Positions 26,345-35,649 of a DNA stretch of 64,000 nucleotides are shown piece by piece (within the stretch, counting starts at the first letter, position 1; the number at the start of each line of letters is the position of its first letter). The DNA is taken from NCBI RefSeq assembly GCF_038051945.1, contig NZ_CP150302.1:2418001-2482000 (forward strand). The letters are read 5' to 3'. The DNA comes from Paenibacillus sp. FSL H3-0469 (GTDB taxonomy: Bacteria; Bacillota; Bacilli; Paenibacillales; Paenibacillaceae). The notes beneath the pieces are model-generated. The model did no database searches, had not been told where the DNA came from, and worked only from the letters and a program-made list of their open reading frames with translations. Both the position numbers and the translations under genes were made by a program.

Positions 26345-26525
26345 CTACTCACCCCCTGGTATAGTATATGCCCGCTTTGGCCGGGCGGCTTACGCCGATG
26401 ACCATTTTTTTCACAAAATGAAGCTGTGTAGCACCTTATCTCCCCGGATGAACTGTGCACCTACAGGCCAGAATAAGAATGCAGACCGCAAGTCAGGTCA
26501 TTCTAACGGAAAGGGGGGATTGAAC

Positions 26526-26687
26526 ATGGAGATACACAGCGACAGCTACAGAATAGCCCCGCTTAGCGACCAGGAGGATGTCGTGGAGGTGATCCGCCAG
26601 GCTGAATCGGAGATTGCCCGGATGACCGGGAACCCGGAAGTCACGCTGATTGCCTATGAGAAGACGGATGGACACCGCAGCAAGTAA
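26526..26687 (+). CDS. Hypothetical small protein (53 aa)
   Basis: Starts at ATG 26526 after AAAGGGGGG (spacing about 8). It reads MEIHSDSYRIAPLSDQEDVV followed by an acidic helix and a polar tail. No membrane segment or known motif. The open frame extends upstream to 26322, but that part overlaps the promoter side of cwlK and has no ribosome site. Confidence 0.55.
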   Translation: MEIHSDSYRIAPLSDQEDVVEVIRQAESEIARMTGNPEVTLIAYEKTDGHRSK

Positions 26688-26729
26688 ATGAGGCGTGCCC
26701 GTGCTGATCCCAGGCAGAGAGCTTACCTT

Positions 26730-27065
26730 TTAGACAATATAAGCCTCCACAATGTCATCTACAAGCAGCCACTTCCATTCCTCCGCCCACTGCAGCTTGA
26801 ATTCCCGCGAGTGGGTGTGAATGGAGGTCACGAACCCGCTCAGCTTCACCTGCTCCTGAGAACCATACAGCACCAGCGTTACCCGCACATGACTCCGTAG
26901 CGATAAGGCCAGCGTATGCTCAATCTCCTCCAGCTTCTGCTCATCCAGCACCGGCCTCAGGCTATGCCAGGTCTCCCGTTCGTCCCTCCTGATCCCGCCC
27001 TTATGCTCCGTCAACATGCTTCGGCTGCTCTCCCGCAGACCGCCCGCTTCAAGCTTCTTGCCCAT
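26730..27065 (-). CDS. YolD-like family protein
   Basis: 111 aa. The C-terminal two-thirds match the YolD-like pattern: short beta-strands with VRVTLVLYGSQEQVKLSGFV, then HTHSREFKLQWAEEWKWLLVDDIVEAYI. YolD-like proteins often accompany Y-family DNA polymerases of the UvrX type. None is adjacent here, so this copy is an orphan. Function is not established. Confidence 0.75.
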   Translation of the reverse strand: MGKKLEAGGLRESSRSMLTEHKGGIRRDERETWHSLRPVLDEQKLEEIEHTLALSLRSHVRVTLVLYGSQEQVKLSGFVTSIHTHSREFKLQWAEEWKWLLVDDIVEAYIV

Positions 27066-27340
27066 TGCTATTCCCCCACTCTGATGTTTATAACCCGGAC
27101 TACATCATCTTTCCGCTCATAAACAGAACGTATGTTTGTATTATATCCGCGATTCAGCTTGTTAAGCAAGCAGAAATTAATGTCAGAGCAAGGACGCAGA
27201 AGAAGGGCTTCAACTGATCATAACAAAGGGTTGAGCTAGCACCACACCTGCATGAAAACAGCCATACTGTGGTTCTAGTAATTTAGCTAATCTGATGCCA
27301 TCATTAGGGGAAAGGTGTAGAAAGAACGGAGATGATATTT

Positions 27341-27766
27341 ATGATTAGAGCAGCAAATGTGGAGGATCGAGAGGGTATTTCCAGACTATTGACGCAGTTA
27401 GGTTATCCGGATACCGGGCTTTATATGAAAGAGAATATAGAAAGACTTCTTGCTGACCCCAATGAGGAGTTAATGGTCTATGAAGCGGAAGGAGGTGTTA
27501 TCGCCTGTCTTTCCCTGCATTATATCCCGCAACTGGGCATGAGAGAAGATATCGCCTCCATTAGTTATCTGGTTGTGGACTCCTCAGCTAGAAGTAAGGG
27601 AATTGGACAGGAATTAGTGGAATCCGCTTCAGCTTCCGCCACCCGAAGAGGATGTGCCAGTATCCAGGTTCATTGCCATGCCAGAAGAATAGCGGCTCAT
27701 ACATTTTATGAAAGACAAGGTTTCAGGGAAGCCCCTAAGTACTTCTCAAAAAGATTGGACCAATAA
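27341..27766 (+). CDS. GNAT family N-acetyltransferase
   Basis: 141 aa. Starts MIRAANVEDREGI at ATG 27341, with GGAG 9 nt upstream; an ATG at 27332 overlaps that ribosome site. Acetyl-CoA loop: ARSKGIGQELVESA (the R/Q-x-x-G-x-G/A motif). The C-terminal strand YERQGFREAPKYFSKRL is typical of the family. Substrate unknown. Monocistronic, with a terminator at 27783. Confidence 0.9.
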   Translation: MIRAANVEDREGISRLLTQLGYPDTGLYMKENIERLLADPNEELMVYEAEGGVIACLSLHYIPQLGMREDIASISYLVVDSSARSKGIGQELVESASASATRRGCASIQVHCHARRIAAHTFYERQGFREAPKYFSKRLDQ

Positions 27767-27782
27767 TTCAATCGGCAGCAAA

Positions 27783-27814
27783 AAGACGCCTACAGTAATG
27801 CTGTACAGCGTCTT
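27783..27814. terminator. Terminator between the GNAT and lipoprotein genes
   Basis: AAGACGC-ctACAG..CTGTac-GCGTCTT hairpin between the convergent genes at 27766 and 27854. Confidence 0.75.
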
Positions 27815-27853
27815 CATCTGAATCCTTTGGCGTATAACAAGCCTTGTCTCTGC

Positions 27854-28456
27854 TTATTTCACTGACGAAGTCCCTGCGCTTCCGGTACCCGGTTCCTGCT
27901 TGGCATCTGTGCCTGCATCTGACACAGTTCCTGGTACGGATTGCTCCGGCTCAATCAGTCCGGCGGCTTCTCTGGCTTCATTCAGCTTGGAGATGCCATA
28001 GAGCATGGCTACGTCCGCCTGCTGATTCATCTCATTGAATTCCTCGGCGGTCACATCGGGCGATACTGCGCTCTTGGAAGCCTTCTCCTTAATCTGATAG
28101 GCACTCTTGAAAGCAATCACCGAATCTCTAAGCAGCTTCTCGATCGTATCCGGCAAGCCGCCCGCAATCTTGATATCGTTCACATGATCTGCAAGCTCGG
28201 AGGCGGTATCCTGGAAGCTGTCTACAGCCTTCTGGAATTCTTTGTCTGTCGCTTGTCCGGTGGAATAAGAGGTGAATGTGGTGTTGAAGTTCTCTAGCGA
28301 GGATTTGCCCATTTCGTCGAATTTCGACATTTCATTGTAAAAGTTCTGTACCGTCTCCTGCACCGCTTCCGGGGAAGCCGGTTCGGTGCTGTTATTGCCG
28401 CAGGCACTGAGGATCATGACGGCCATTAGCAGTCCTGTAAGTAAAGCTTGTCTCAT
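27854..28456 (-). CDS. Lipoprotein of unknown function
   Basis: 200 aa from ATG 28456, with GGAGGG 9 nt upstream; the frame is open to 28507. Signal MRQALLTGLLMAVMILSAC has lipobox LSAC. The mature part is helical and polar (YNEMSKFDEMGKSSLENF, then ASELADHVNDIKIAGGLP), with a Gly/Ser/Thr-rich tail. No family was recognised. It is probably anchored on the outer face of the membrane. Confidence 0.8.
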   Translation of the reverse strand: MRQALLTGLLMAVMILSACGNNSTEPASPEAVQETVQNFYNEMSKFDEMGKSSLENFNTTFTSYSTGQATDKEFQKAVDSFQDTASELADHVNDIKIAGGLPDTIEKLLRDSVIAFKSAYQIKEKASKSAVSPDVTAEEFNEMNQQADVAMLYGISKLNEAREAAGLIEPEQSVPGTVSDAGTDAKQEPGTGSAGTSSVK

Positions 28457-28657
28457 AGTTAATATCCCTCCACTTAACAGAATAATATCGTTTTTTGTTA
28501 AGTGCAAATGAAATTAATGTAAAAGTCGGCGTAATGAAACATATGTCAGAAGTTAAGCGTATTCATAGGGAGAAATGGCGATCAATAACCATTTGATGAC
28601 TGGCAATTGCTGTTATACTATAATGAATTTATCCGTTCAAGGAGAGGAAGATCTATC

Positions 28658-29149
28658 ATGGCTTATTGCACAGTATGTGGTGCGGAATACAAGCAAGGTG
28701 CCAAATTCTGCGGGGAATGCGGGGCAAGCACAGAAGAGGCCGGTTCTCCGGCAACAGCACGCCGTCCGGCGTCTGGCCATAGCTCCGGTCCCGAACAAGA
28801 ATTATGGCAGGGCAAGCCTGCCGGCATCTCCGACCGTCTCAAGGGGCTGATCGGGCTGAATACCACCAAATATACGATTACGTCCCAGCGGATTATGGTG
28901 AAGAGCGGGCTGATCGGCAAGGATGTCGAAGAAATCGAGCTGCTGCGGGTCAATGATTTCTCCGTCACCCAGTCGGTTATGCAGCGTATGCTGGGCATCG
29001 GGACGCTGATCATTTTATCGGATGATGCTTCATCTCCACAGCTCCCCTTCTATAGAATCCGTAAGGTTCAGTCTGTTAAGGATATCCTGCGCCAAGCCGT
29101 CCGTGATGAGAAAATCGCCAACAACATCAGCTACCGCGAGCATATCTGA
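28658..29149 (+). CDS. Zinc-ribbon plus bacterial PH-like (bPH2) domain protein
   Basis: 163 aa from ATG 28658, after GGAGAGGAAG. The N-terminus holds a four-cysteine zinc ribbon: CTVCGAEYKQGAKFCGECG. After a disordered linker, residues ~55-150 form a PH-like domain (KYTITSQRIMVKSGLIGKDVEEIELLRVNDFSV, shown as the usual strand order, then LGIGTLIILSDD). This architecture recurs in Firmicutes, function unknown. Confidence 0.82.
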   Translation: MAYCTVCGAEYKQGAKFCGECGASTEEAGSPATARRPASGHSSGPEQELWQGKPAGISDRLKGLIGLNTTKYTITSQRIMVKSGLIGKDVEEIELLRVNDFSVTQSVMQRMLGIGTLIILSDDASSPQLPFYRIRKVQSVKDILRQAVRDEKIANNISYREHI

Positions 29150-29166
29150 CGCTTCGTTACACTCTG

Positions 29167-30654
29167 TTATGGAAGGTAGAGGGCTCCTGCCGGAATTACG
29201 CCTTTGGCCTGGCTGGGGCTCTCCCACATCAGTACCGCCCGCGCATCCCCCTGGTTCTCATAGTACTCCACCTTCAGCTCATGCAGCTTCCCCGCAATCA
29301 GACTCACAGTGCCTTGCCGCTCCTGCCCGCTCTGCTTGATCCAGCTGTCAATAATCAGCTTCCCGTCGATCCATATCCGGATTCCGTCATCTGAATACGA
29401 ATAGATCGTGTAGGTCTCACTATAGGCAGCGCTTATCCGGCCGCTCCAGCGTACCGAGAACAGATCTGCGTGAACAGCCGGATCGGGCGCTGCCTGTCTC
29501 CAGGCGAAGTTAATATTGGCATCTGTCCGGGTGAGGGCAGGCGTGCCGGTAAGCGTAATATTGTTGTAATACTGCCCATAGAGGCCCGGTTTGGGGAGTA
29601 CCCCTCCTGAAGAAGCATACGCCGCCGCTTTGGCCGAATAGTCGTCTCTGGAGAATACGGCACTATTTTTCATAAAAGCCTGAATCACTGCATCCTTATT
29701 GCGCTCGTACAGCATCTTGCCCCAGGTCATCTGGAAGCTCCATTTGTTCTGCGTGCCTGCCAGCACAGCTGGCGGTGGAAGCTCCCCGTTCTCACCGATG
29801 GCGATCAGCTTGCCGCGCCCCAGGTCCCAGAGCGTATCATGATGGATTGCCTTGTAATCCCCCTCGAAAATATCCGCCGCCAGCACATCCACTCTGCCGC
29901 TGCCCGGATAATACTTCGCCGGCTCCTCACTATTCTTGTTCTTGGCATTCGGACTCCACACCCACAGCAGATTGTGCAGCTGATGATAGACGGTATACCG
30001 CTCGAACATGATCTCCCAGAGGGTCACGAAGGAGGATTTCTGCCCCCACCAGAACCAGCCGCCGTTCATCTCATGGTATGGTCTCCAGAGGACGGGGACA
30101 CCGGCATCATTCAGTTTTTTCAGGAAAACAGCTACCTTATCCAGCTCGGCAATCATCGCCGTATACTCGGGTGTTCCCGGTGTGATGTACTTGCTGAAAT
30201 TAGCTTCGCTGAGGCTCATGGAGACATTCGTCCAGGCTGGTGCCGTACCCGGCATGTTGGCATGATAGGTCATCGCTACGATGCCCCCGGCCTTGTGCCA
30301 GCGGATCGCACTGTCCGTTACGCCCTGACGCTGACTGCTGATGAGCTTCTCCGTCTGGCCGCTAATTGGCCCCATCTCATAGCCGTGCAGTCCGGCATAG
30401 GTACCCGCCGTATTCTTCAGCTTGTTGTTGATATCATCCGGACTCTCCAGGTAATCATGCTGGCCGCTGATCATTCCCTGGCCCTGCAGCCAGTACAGCG
30501 TCTCCAGCAGCTTCCGTGCGGGCGCCCCCAGCTCCGCGTCAGCGGGAGACATCTGTATTTTGCGAAAAGCCGCTTGCCACTGCACATCACCAATCAGCCG
30601 CGAGGCCGAATCCAGCAGGTCCCTGAGGTTGCGCTGTTCCACATTTTCCACCAT
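29167..30654 (-). CDS. GH26 endo-beta-mannanase-like protein with PA14 domain
   Basis: 495 aa. GH26 domain, residues ~40-340: [14 protein letters not shown] contains the acid/base Glu, IGENGELP the nucleophile Glu, and LLWVWSPN is a conserved strand. A PA14 domain follows (~355-495: [44 protein letters not shown]). It should hydrolyse beta-1,4-mannan, with PA14 aiding carbohydrate binding. Oddly, no signal peptide is present: it starts [17 protein letters not shown] after AAGGAAAAGG. The GH26-PA14 combination is normally extracellular, so the N-terminus may have been lost. Confidence 0.85.
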   Translation of the reverse strand: MVENVEQRNLRDLLDSASRLIGDVQWQAAFRKIQMSPADAELGAPARKLLETLYWLQGQGMISGQHDYLESPDDINNKLKNTAGTYAGLHGYEMGPISGQTEKLISSQRQGVTDSAIRWHKAGGIVAMTYHANMPGTAPAWTNVSMSLSEANFSKYITPGTPEYTAMIAELDKVAVFLKKLNDAGVPVLWRPYHEMNGGWFWWGQKSSFVTLWEIMFERYTVYHQLHNLLWVWSPNAKNKNSEEPAKYYPGSGRVDVLAADIFEGDYKAIHHDTLWDLGRGKLIAIGENGELPPPAVLAGTQNKWSFQMTWGKMLYERNKDAVIQAFMKNSAVFSRDDYSAKAAAYASSGGVLPKPGLYGQYYNNITLTGTPALTRTDANINFAWRQAAPDPAVHADLFSVRWSGRISAAYSETYTIYSYSDDGIRIWIDGKLIIDSWIKQSGQERQGTVSLIAGKLHELKVEYYENQGDARAVLMWESPSQAKGVIPAGALYLP

Positions 30655-30804
30655 CCTTTTCCTTGTGTTTGTACATATTATGACGAATTATGGAACTTCA
30701 GCACGGCTGCTGCACAGAATTCGGGCTGTCCCAATCGGTTATTCTTACGCTATACTATTCAGGGCACAGGCATTATACCCATACCCACATCCAAAGGAGC
30801 AGAT

Positions 30805-31245
30805 ATGAAAGCCAAAAAATCCATCATCAGTCTCATCATTATCGCCCTGCTCAGTCTGTCCGCCTACCTGCTGGAAGAAAACGGGCAATGGCTGCCGCAG
30901 ACACCTTCCGGTCATTCTTCGGAGGTCGTGAAGCTGAAGTTCCCGGCAGACCGCTACCCGGAGACCGCGAGGCACATCCAGAAGGCCATCCGTAAGGGAG
31001 AATCAGCCATCTGCACGATCAACCGCAAGGATGCGGAGGAGAACCGCAAGGCGTCGCTGAAGGGAGTTCCCACGAAGAAAGGCTATGACCGGGACGAATG
31101 GCCGATGGCCATGTGTGAGGAAGGCGGAGCCGGGGCCCATATTGAGTACATAACCCCCAGTGATAACCGCGGAGCGGGAAGCTGGGTCGGCAATCAGCTG
31201 GAGACGTTCGCAGACGGTACGCGCGTAGAGTTTATTTTCAAGTAA
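30805..31245 (+). CDS. nucB: NucA/NucB-type secreted deoxyribonuclease
   Basis: 146 aa from ATG 30805, with AAAGGAG 5 nt upstream. Signal peptide/anchor [20 protein letters not shown]. The catalytic region reads [16 protein letters not shown] then [21 protein letters not shown], the NucA/NucB signature (DREWP acidic pair, conserved Cys, N-R-G-A-G-S). In Bacillus, NucB is an extracellular sporulation nuclease and NucA acts in DNA uptake. The longer frame upstream to 29839 is the shadow of the GH26 gene. Confidence 0.88.
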   Translation: MKAKKSIISLIIIALLSLSAYLLEENGQWLPQTPSGHSSEVVKLKFPADRYPETARHIQKAIRKGESAICTINRKDAEENRKASLKGVPTKKGYDRDEWPMAMCEEGGAGAHIEYITPSDNRGAGSWVGNQLETFADGTRVEFIFK

Positions 31246-31332
31246 GCCGGCATTGTGGGGGATGTTATTCAATTTCACTGCGATAAAGCGTAGAATGAAA
31301 TGGGATAATATAACTTTGATGGAGAGCCGCAT

Positions 31333-31521
31333 GTGTTCTATATCTGTTATCGGGGCAAACGGCTGTACGGCCCTATGTCCGAAGCTGAAGCCTTACAGGA
31401 ATGGTTCGCGCTTGCAGGAACAATTAAGGAGCTCTATATCATTGAAACGGATGCAGCTACAGGCAGAATCAAACGCCAGATCGGGCCAACAGTCCGTAAA
31501 AATAACAGGAAAAAGAAATAG
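31333..31521 (+). CDS. Hypothetical small protein (62 aa)
   Basis: GTG start at 31333 after GGAGAG. It reads FYICYRGKRLYGPMSEAEAL and ends in a very basic tail (VRKNNRKKK). No known motif. Compositionally it could bind nucleic acid, but there is no direct evidence for that. Confidence 0.6.
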   Translation: MFYICYRGKRLYGPMSEAEALQEWFALAGTIKELYIIETDAATGRIKRQIGPTVRKNNRKKK

Positions 31522-31549
31522 CCCTATCCGGCACAGGCCGGACAGGGCT
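31520..31549 (-). terminator. Terminator after the yjcZ-like gene
   Basis: AGCCCT-a-TCCGG-c-acag-GCCGGA-c-AGGGCT hairpin, T-rich on the minus strand (TTTCTTTTTC) and located between convergent genes. Confidence 0.75.
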
Positions 31550-31568
31550 ACACTGGCTATAGGCTGTT

Positions 31569-31724
31569 CTAGAACAAGCAGGCTTTTGTGATGATAACCA
31601 GCAGGATGAACAGAACCAGAATTGCACCTGTCGAAGTCCAAGGGCTTACTACCGGAACGATTGGAGGTCCCTGATTCACTCCACCTACGTTATTTCCACA
31701 ACCGCAACCATACTCTGCTCCCAT
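31569..31724 (-). CDS. YjcZ-family small sporulation protein
   Basis: 51 aa from ATG 31724, with AGGAGG 8 nt upstream. Gly/Cys-rich N-terminus (MGAEYGCGCGNNVGG), then a C-terminal single membrane helix GAILVLFILLVIITKACLF, the layout of YjcZ/YczM-type spore proteins. Likely membrane-associated. Confidence 0.75.
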   Translation of the reverse strand: MGAEYGCGCGNNVGGVNQGPPIVPVVSPWTSTGAILVLFILLVIITKACLF

Positions 31725-31892
31725 GATTAATTCCTCCTCTTGAATATTGAATACAGCACAGAATATGTGGAATTCCGCTCCCTTGCATGGGCCAATTGGC
31801 AAAGAAATACCATTCACCTAACGGACAGGCGTCCAGTGGTCGATATAGAGTATGAAGCAATAGCTTCACAACATATGGAGGAGGAATGCCGG

Positions 31893-32069
31893 ATGGATAT
31901 TGCTGCATTATCCGTAGTGATGAGCCAGTCATCCTTACAGCAGGCCGCAGGGCTGCAGGTGATGAGCCTTGCCAAGGAGCAGGCGCAGAGCGGTGCCCAG
32001 GATATGATTCAGATGCTGAGTCAGGCCACGCACCCCACCTTGGGAAAAACACTTGATATTCGGGCGTAA
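31893..32069 (+). CDS. YjfB-family protein
   Basis: 58 aa from ATG 31893, with GGAGGAGG upstream. MDIAALSVVMSQSSLQQAA then LQVMSLAKEQAQSG matches the short YjfB family (putative motility protein) of Bacilli. An AGCCC-ttac-GGGCT-TTTTC terminator follows at 32146. Function is poorly known; some family members lie in SigD/flagellar regulons. Confidence 0.75.
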   Translation: MDIAALSVVMSQSSLQQAAGLQVMSLAKEQAQSGAQDMIQMLSQATHPTLGKTLDIRA

Positions 32070-32145
32070 TTCCTTTATGCTTACATACACAGGAACACCA
32101 GTTCCATATTTCAGCCGGTGAAGAGTGCGCGCTGAACTGCTGCTT

Positions 32146-32167
32146 AGCCCTTACGGGCTTTTCTTTT
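32146..32167 (+). terminator. Terminator after the yjfB-like gene
   Basis: AGCCC-ttac-GGGCT followed by TTTCTTTT on the plus strand. Confidence 0.75.
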
Positions 32168-32212
32168 GGCCAATAATACGAACATACGATCTTATATATG
32201 GGGTGATTGATT

Positions 32213-32755
32213 ATGCAAGGCTATTATCAGATGACCGCATTGGAGAAATGGACAGAGGATCTATACCAGCGTATTGGTGTCCGCAAGCCGTCCGACATCT
32301 CCATTGATTACATAGCGAAGCGGCTTAATATCTGGGTGCACTATCTGGATGTCCGCAGTAAGGCGATTGAGGCTACAGCCGGAATGTACAGCATGTTCAT
32401 CGACAACCGGCTCCCTCCCGAGCTGCAGCGGCTGGAATTCCTCCATGAGCTGTGTCATCTGCTGCGGCATGCCGGTAAGTCTACACTTATGCCCGGAGAG
32501 TTCACTCAGGCGCAGAGAGATGAATCCGACCGGTTCATCCTGTATGCCTCCATGCCCTATACCATGATCTCCGAGAAGACGCTGCCCGAACTTCGTGAGG
32601 ATGCCGTTGCCGAGCTGGCTGTAGCATTCCAGGTGCCAATCCCCCTCGCGCTCCAGCGGATCGACCAGATCCAGAGACGGATTTTCCAGGGTCAATTAAT
32701 GGCTGTTATGGAACGTAACGAAGACAGAAATATCATCCACAGACATATTCGCTAA
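32213..32755 (+). CDS. ImmA/IrrE-family metallo-endopeptidase
   Basis: 180 aa from ATG 32213, after GGGGTG. The zinc site is HELCH in EFLHELCHLLRHAG, with a distal acidic residue in REDAVAELAVAFQVP, the standard ImmA/IrrE pattern. These proteases usually cleave an HTH repressor. No partner repressor gene is adjacent, so its target is unclear. It is too short for, and lacks, an HTH domain. Confidence 0.9.
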   Translation: MQGYYQMTALEKWTEDLYQRIGVRKPSDISIDYIAKRLNIWVHYLDVRSKAIEATAGMYSMFIDNRLPPELQRLEFLHELCHLLRHAGKSTLMPGEFTQAQRDESDRFILYASMPYTMISEKTLPELREDAVAELAVAFQVPIPLALQRIDQIQRRIFQGQLMAVMERNEDRNIIHRHIR

Positions 32756-32824
32756 GCGCTGCGGGGATAATACAGACTATAAATCAGAACACGAGATTCT
32801 ACTGTAAAGGGGATCAAGATCAAC

Positions 32825-32989
32825 GTGGAAGCCTTGAAAGTCATTCAATTATTGCTGACTCACCCTGAATACAGCGTGGATGCCGTTCATCCTGAAATTC
32901 CGGATTTTGTGGGTATCGAGACGATTGAAGTGGACCACGAGACCCAGACCTTCTCCATCCTGCTGCAGGAGCCTAAGGAATACGGCTGA
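32825..32989 (+). CDS. Hypothetical small protein (54 aa)
   Basis: GTG start at 32825, with AAAGGGG 12 nt upstream. Sequence begins VEALKVIQLLLTHPEYSVDA and continues with an acidic beta-rich part (VGIETIEVDHETQTFSILLQ). Codon usage looks coding and the stop is clean. No known family. Confidence 0.6.
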   Translation: MEALKVIQLLLTHPEYSVDAVHPEIPDFVGIETIEVDHETQTFSILLQEPKEYG

Positions 32990-33026
32990 GTGCTGAGCCT
33001 CCTGAGCGGATCACACCAGAGGCCCA

Positions 33027-33830
33027 TTACAGGATGACAATTACATAGAACAGTCCTGCTAGCACGAAGCGGTACAGCGCGAACCACTCCAGGCGGAGCC
33101 GCTTGATCAGCTTGATGAACGTGACCACTGCAATCATGGCTACGAGGAAGGACGTCACGAACCCGATCAGCATCAGGGTCAGTGAATCTGAATTCAGCAG
33201 ATCCCGGCTGTCATAGAGGTCCAGAAGGCTGGCTCCGAACATTACCGGTACTGAGATCAGGAAGGTGAAGTCCGCAGCGGCTTTCTGGCTGGTTCCCAGC
33301 AGGAGGCCCCCTGAGATCGTCGAGCCGGATCTGGAGAACCCGGGCCATAGCGCTAAGCACTGGAACAGCCCGATGCCAAAGGCTTGCGTATAGTTAAGAC
33401 CGTCCACCGTCTCTGACGTAACGGTTCTCCTGCTGCGTGCAGCGAAGATCATCAACAGGCCACCGGCAATCAGACCAATCAGGACCGGCTTAGGGCCGAA
33501 TAACTGGCTCTTGATCGTATCTTTGAAGAGCAGATACACCACCAGTGCCGGAACCATAGCCAGGATCATGTGGATGGCATTCAGTCCCTTGCTCTTGGAG
33601 AAATCCAGCTTCAGCATATTCATTCCGATGTTCACATACTTTTTCCAATACAGCATCAACACGGCCATTACCGCACCCAGCTGGATTACGATTTTGAAGG
33701 TAACCGCAGCCTCCCCCTCGAACTTCAGCAGATCCCCTGCCAGGATAAGGTGCCCGGTAGACGAGACCGGCAAGAATTCAGTCAACCCCTCAATAATCCC
33801 TAATAGTATTGCTTTGATAGCTTCAGTCAC
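33027..33830 (-). CDS. uppP: Undecaprenyl-diphosphate phosphatase (BacA type)
   Basis: 267 aa polytopic membrane protein that dephosphorylates undecaprenyl pyrophosphate, recycling the lipid carrier of cell-wall synthesis. Signature GIIEGLTEFLPVSSTGHLIL (substrate motif, residues ~12-31) and PGFSRSGSTISGG (second catalytic motif with Arg). About eight helices; normal length. It confers low bacitracin tolerance in relatives. Monocistronic. Confidence 0.96.
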   Translation of the reverse strand: MTEAIKAILLGIIEGLTEFLPVSSTGHLILAGDLLKFEGEAAVTFKIVIQLGAVMAVLMLYWKKYVNIGMNMLKLDFSKSKGLNAIHMILAMVPALVVYLLFKDTIKSQLFGPKPVLIGLIAGGLLMIFAARSRRTVTSETVDGLNYTQAFGIGLFQCLALWPGFSRSGSTISGGLLLGTSQKAAADFTFLISVPVMFGASLLDLYDSRDLLNSDSLTLMLIGFVTSFLVAMIAVVTFIKLIKRLRLEWFALYRFVLAGLFYVIVIL

Positions 33831-34045
33831 TGGTGAATAGCCCCTTTCGGAAGTAAATCAATATATTTCCAGTATAAGAGGCGCAGATAGAATTCCCCAT
33901 CGAATGAGCTAACAATATGGGGGTTGATGTGACATAAGTGTCACGTGGGGCTGGAAGAATTCTGCGTTGTTAATTTGAAGCTGCATCCAGAAATATGCAA
34001 CTTCATGCAATGGGCTTTCGTAAATGGAGAAAGGAGCTGGTAAAA

Positions 34046-34249
34046 ATGGTTGTTATTTTCGCTGTTCTCTTCGTATTGATTGCAGTATTGAATATCTTCT
34101 TCCCGGCCATGGGCTGGCATATGCGTTACGGCTGGATGGTCAAAGGCGACTCCGGGCCCAGCGAGGCTTATCTTATGATGAGCAGAATCACCAGCGTGAT
34201 CGTTCTTATTCTCTTTTTCTTGTTCTTTTTGCCTTCTATGTTTGGTTAA
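34046..34249 (+). CDS. Small membrane protein, DUF6199-like
   Basis: 67 aa from ATG 34046, with AAAGGAG 10 nt upstream. Two membrane helices (MVVIFAVLFVLIAVLNIFF and VIVLILFFLFFLPSMF) flank a polar WHMRYGWMVKGDSGPSEAY loop. The W-x-x-R-Y-G/PSE loop resembles DUF6199 proteins. Function unknown. The ORF extends upstream to 33995, but the ribosome site selects 34046. Confidence 0.65.
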   Translation: MVVIFAVLFVLIAVLNIFFPAMGWHMRYGWMVKGDSGPSEAYLMMSRITSVIVLILFFLFFLPSMFG

Positions 34250-34297
34250 TTCCCTAATAAGCATTAAAAATCAAATATTGAAATTTAGTCGAACACG

Positions 34298-34320
34298 CGG
34301 GCCACAAAATGGCCCGTTTT
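34298..34320 (+). terminator. Terminator after the DUF6199-like gene
   Basis: CGGGCCA-caaaa-TGGCCCG followed by TTTTTC on the plus strand. Confidence 0.85.
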
Positions 34321-34543
34321 TCATTAGTAAAAACTTATATATAATTGCATTTTAATAATAATCCTTACAAAGTCCTAGGACATATTATTCAAATCCAATT
34401 AAAAATCAACAAACGACATTAACCTCCAATATATGACAAAAAATATCATTAAAAACCATACTTATTACTTATATACATATAAATCCATTTAATCTATTAT
34501 TACTTATGTAACACACAAAATACTCATTTTGGAGGTTTGAAGT

Positions 34544-34903
34544 ATGAAAAAGAAACTTTTGGTTGGCCTTTTAACCGTTACAGCTTGTTTCGCTTTAGGC
34601 TCCACCTCTTTTGCAGCAACTGCATCCATCCAGACTCCTGATCTTCCCGCAGTATCTACTCTAAACAAGGTTACTCCACAAGATGTGAGTGCCAAGGCTA
34701 GTTTTGAACAAATTATTGTTCACATGAATTCAGGATATTGGAAGTATCTCCCCGGATCACTTGAACTAATTTTTAATGATGGGGCTATTGTATTGTATGA
34801 AGATGGATGGGTTCAAGCTGTTCAATATGGAGCCTCAACTATATTTTCATATGATGAATTCGGAAACATAACTGCATATACTATTTTAGTAGATAGAAAT
34901 TAA
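34544..34903 (+). CDS. Secreted hypothetical protein (119 aa)
   Basis: Signal peptide MKKKLLVGLLTVTACFALGS with cleavage near SFAA-TAS. The mature ~95 residues have a beta-rich, aromatic pattern (SGYWKYLPGSLELIF, YEDGWVQAVQYGASTIFSYD). GGAGG lies 9 nt upstream. No family was recognised. It is in an AT-rich stretch unlike the flanking core genes. Confidence 0.75.
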   Translation: MKKKLLVGLLTVTACFALGSTSFAATASIQTPDLPAVSTLNKVTPQDVSAKASFEQIIVHMNSGYWKYLPGSLELIFNDGAIVLYEDGWVQAVQYGASTIFSYDEFGNITAYTILVDRN

Positions 34904-34978
34904 AACTAGCTCTTCTTTAAGGCAGAACGTACATAAGAAAAGGAGCCGCCGACGCTTCCCTATCGGCAACCCCTTTTC

Positions 34979-35257
34979 TTATTTTCTTTTAAAATCCTTA
35001 TTCCAGTTTAAAGTTAATTTCTGAAGGCTAACGGGTCTGTGCCAACTTCTACCATTGGTCTCCCATTCCTTGACCGCTTGCAAATAAGGTTTGTAAAATC
35101 TCCAATCGCTTATATCCCACGAACAATAAATTTTTCGATAGAATTTACCATAAGGAATACCTCGGGAGTATCTTCGCACAGCCTTGCTTGCCTGTCGTTT
35201 CGTCCAGGGATTTGCCTGATCTTTACTTACGGGTGTTTTCTTAACGCTTCTAGTCAA
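34979..35257 (-). CDS. Basic hypothetical protein (92 aa)
   Basis: TTG start at 35257, with AAGGAGG 11 nt upstream. Very rich in Lys/Arg and Trp/Tyr (SRGIPYGKFYRKIYCSWDIS, then WRFYKPYLQAVKEWETNG). No known motif. The composition suggests nucleic-acid or membrane contact, but function cannot be assigned. Confidence 0.6.
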   Translation of the reverse strand: MTRSVKKTPVSKDQANPWTKRQASKAVRRYSRGIPYGKFYRKIYCSWDISDWRFYKPYLQAVKEWETNGRSWHRPVSLQKLTLNWNKDFKRK

Positions 35258-35338
35258 CTCAGCTCTAACCTCCTTCAGGGAAGCTAGAGACCGTCCAGTA
35301 ACTTCATTGTTTCACCCCTTGATCAAGTCATACACAGA

Positions 35339-35542
35339 TTATATTTCATCTTCTTTAATTTTCACAAGGTAAGGTTTACGCAGCAAATTATATTTGTAAG
35401 CCATAAAATACGACTCCTTTTCCTTCAAAAAAAGCTTTTCTATTCTTCCAACCGCAGCAGTACCTCCGCTTACGAAAAAATAATAAAAAATACATATGAT
35501 CAGAATAATCACTGTTAAATTAACGATTTTTCTCTGGTTCAT
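35339..35542 (-). CDS. Small single-pass membrane protein (67 aa)
   Basis: ATG 35542 is preceded by AAGGAGG (5 nt). One N-terminal helix (IVNLTVIILIICIFYYFFV), then a charged C-terminal domain (LKEKESYFMAYKYNLLRK). Orphan; AT-rich. Confidence 0.65.
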   Translation of the reverse strand: MNQRKIVNLTVIILIICIFYYFFVSGGTAAVGRIEKLFLKEKESYFMAYKYNLLRKPYLVKIKEDEI

Positions 35543-35649
35543 AATTCCTCCTTAATTGGGATAATGGAAACCTAAAGATCAGCTTGAAAGCGAAACATGC
35601 TGATTCTATATTGTATAATTATAAAATAATGTATATGAAAGGTGAAATA

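Noticed and set aside
29839..30804. Long N-terminal extension of the NucB-like gene
   Set aside because: This part is antiparallel to the GH26 gene. The AAAGGAG site and signal peptide begin at 30805.
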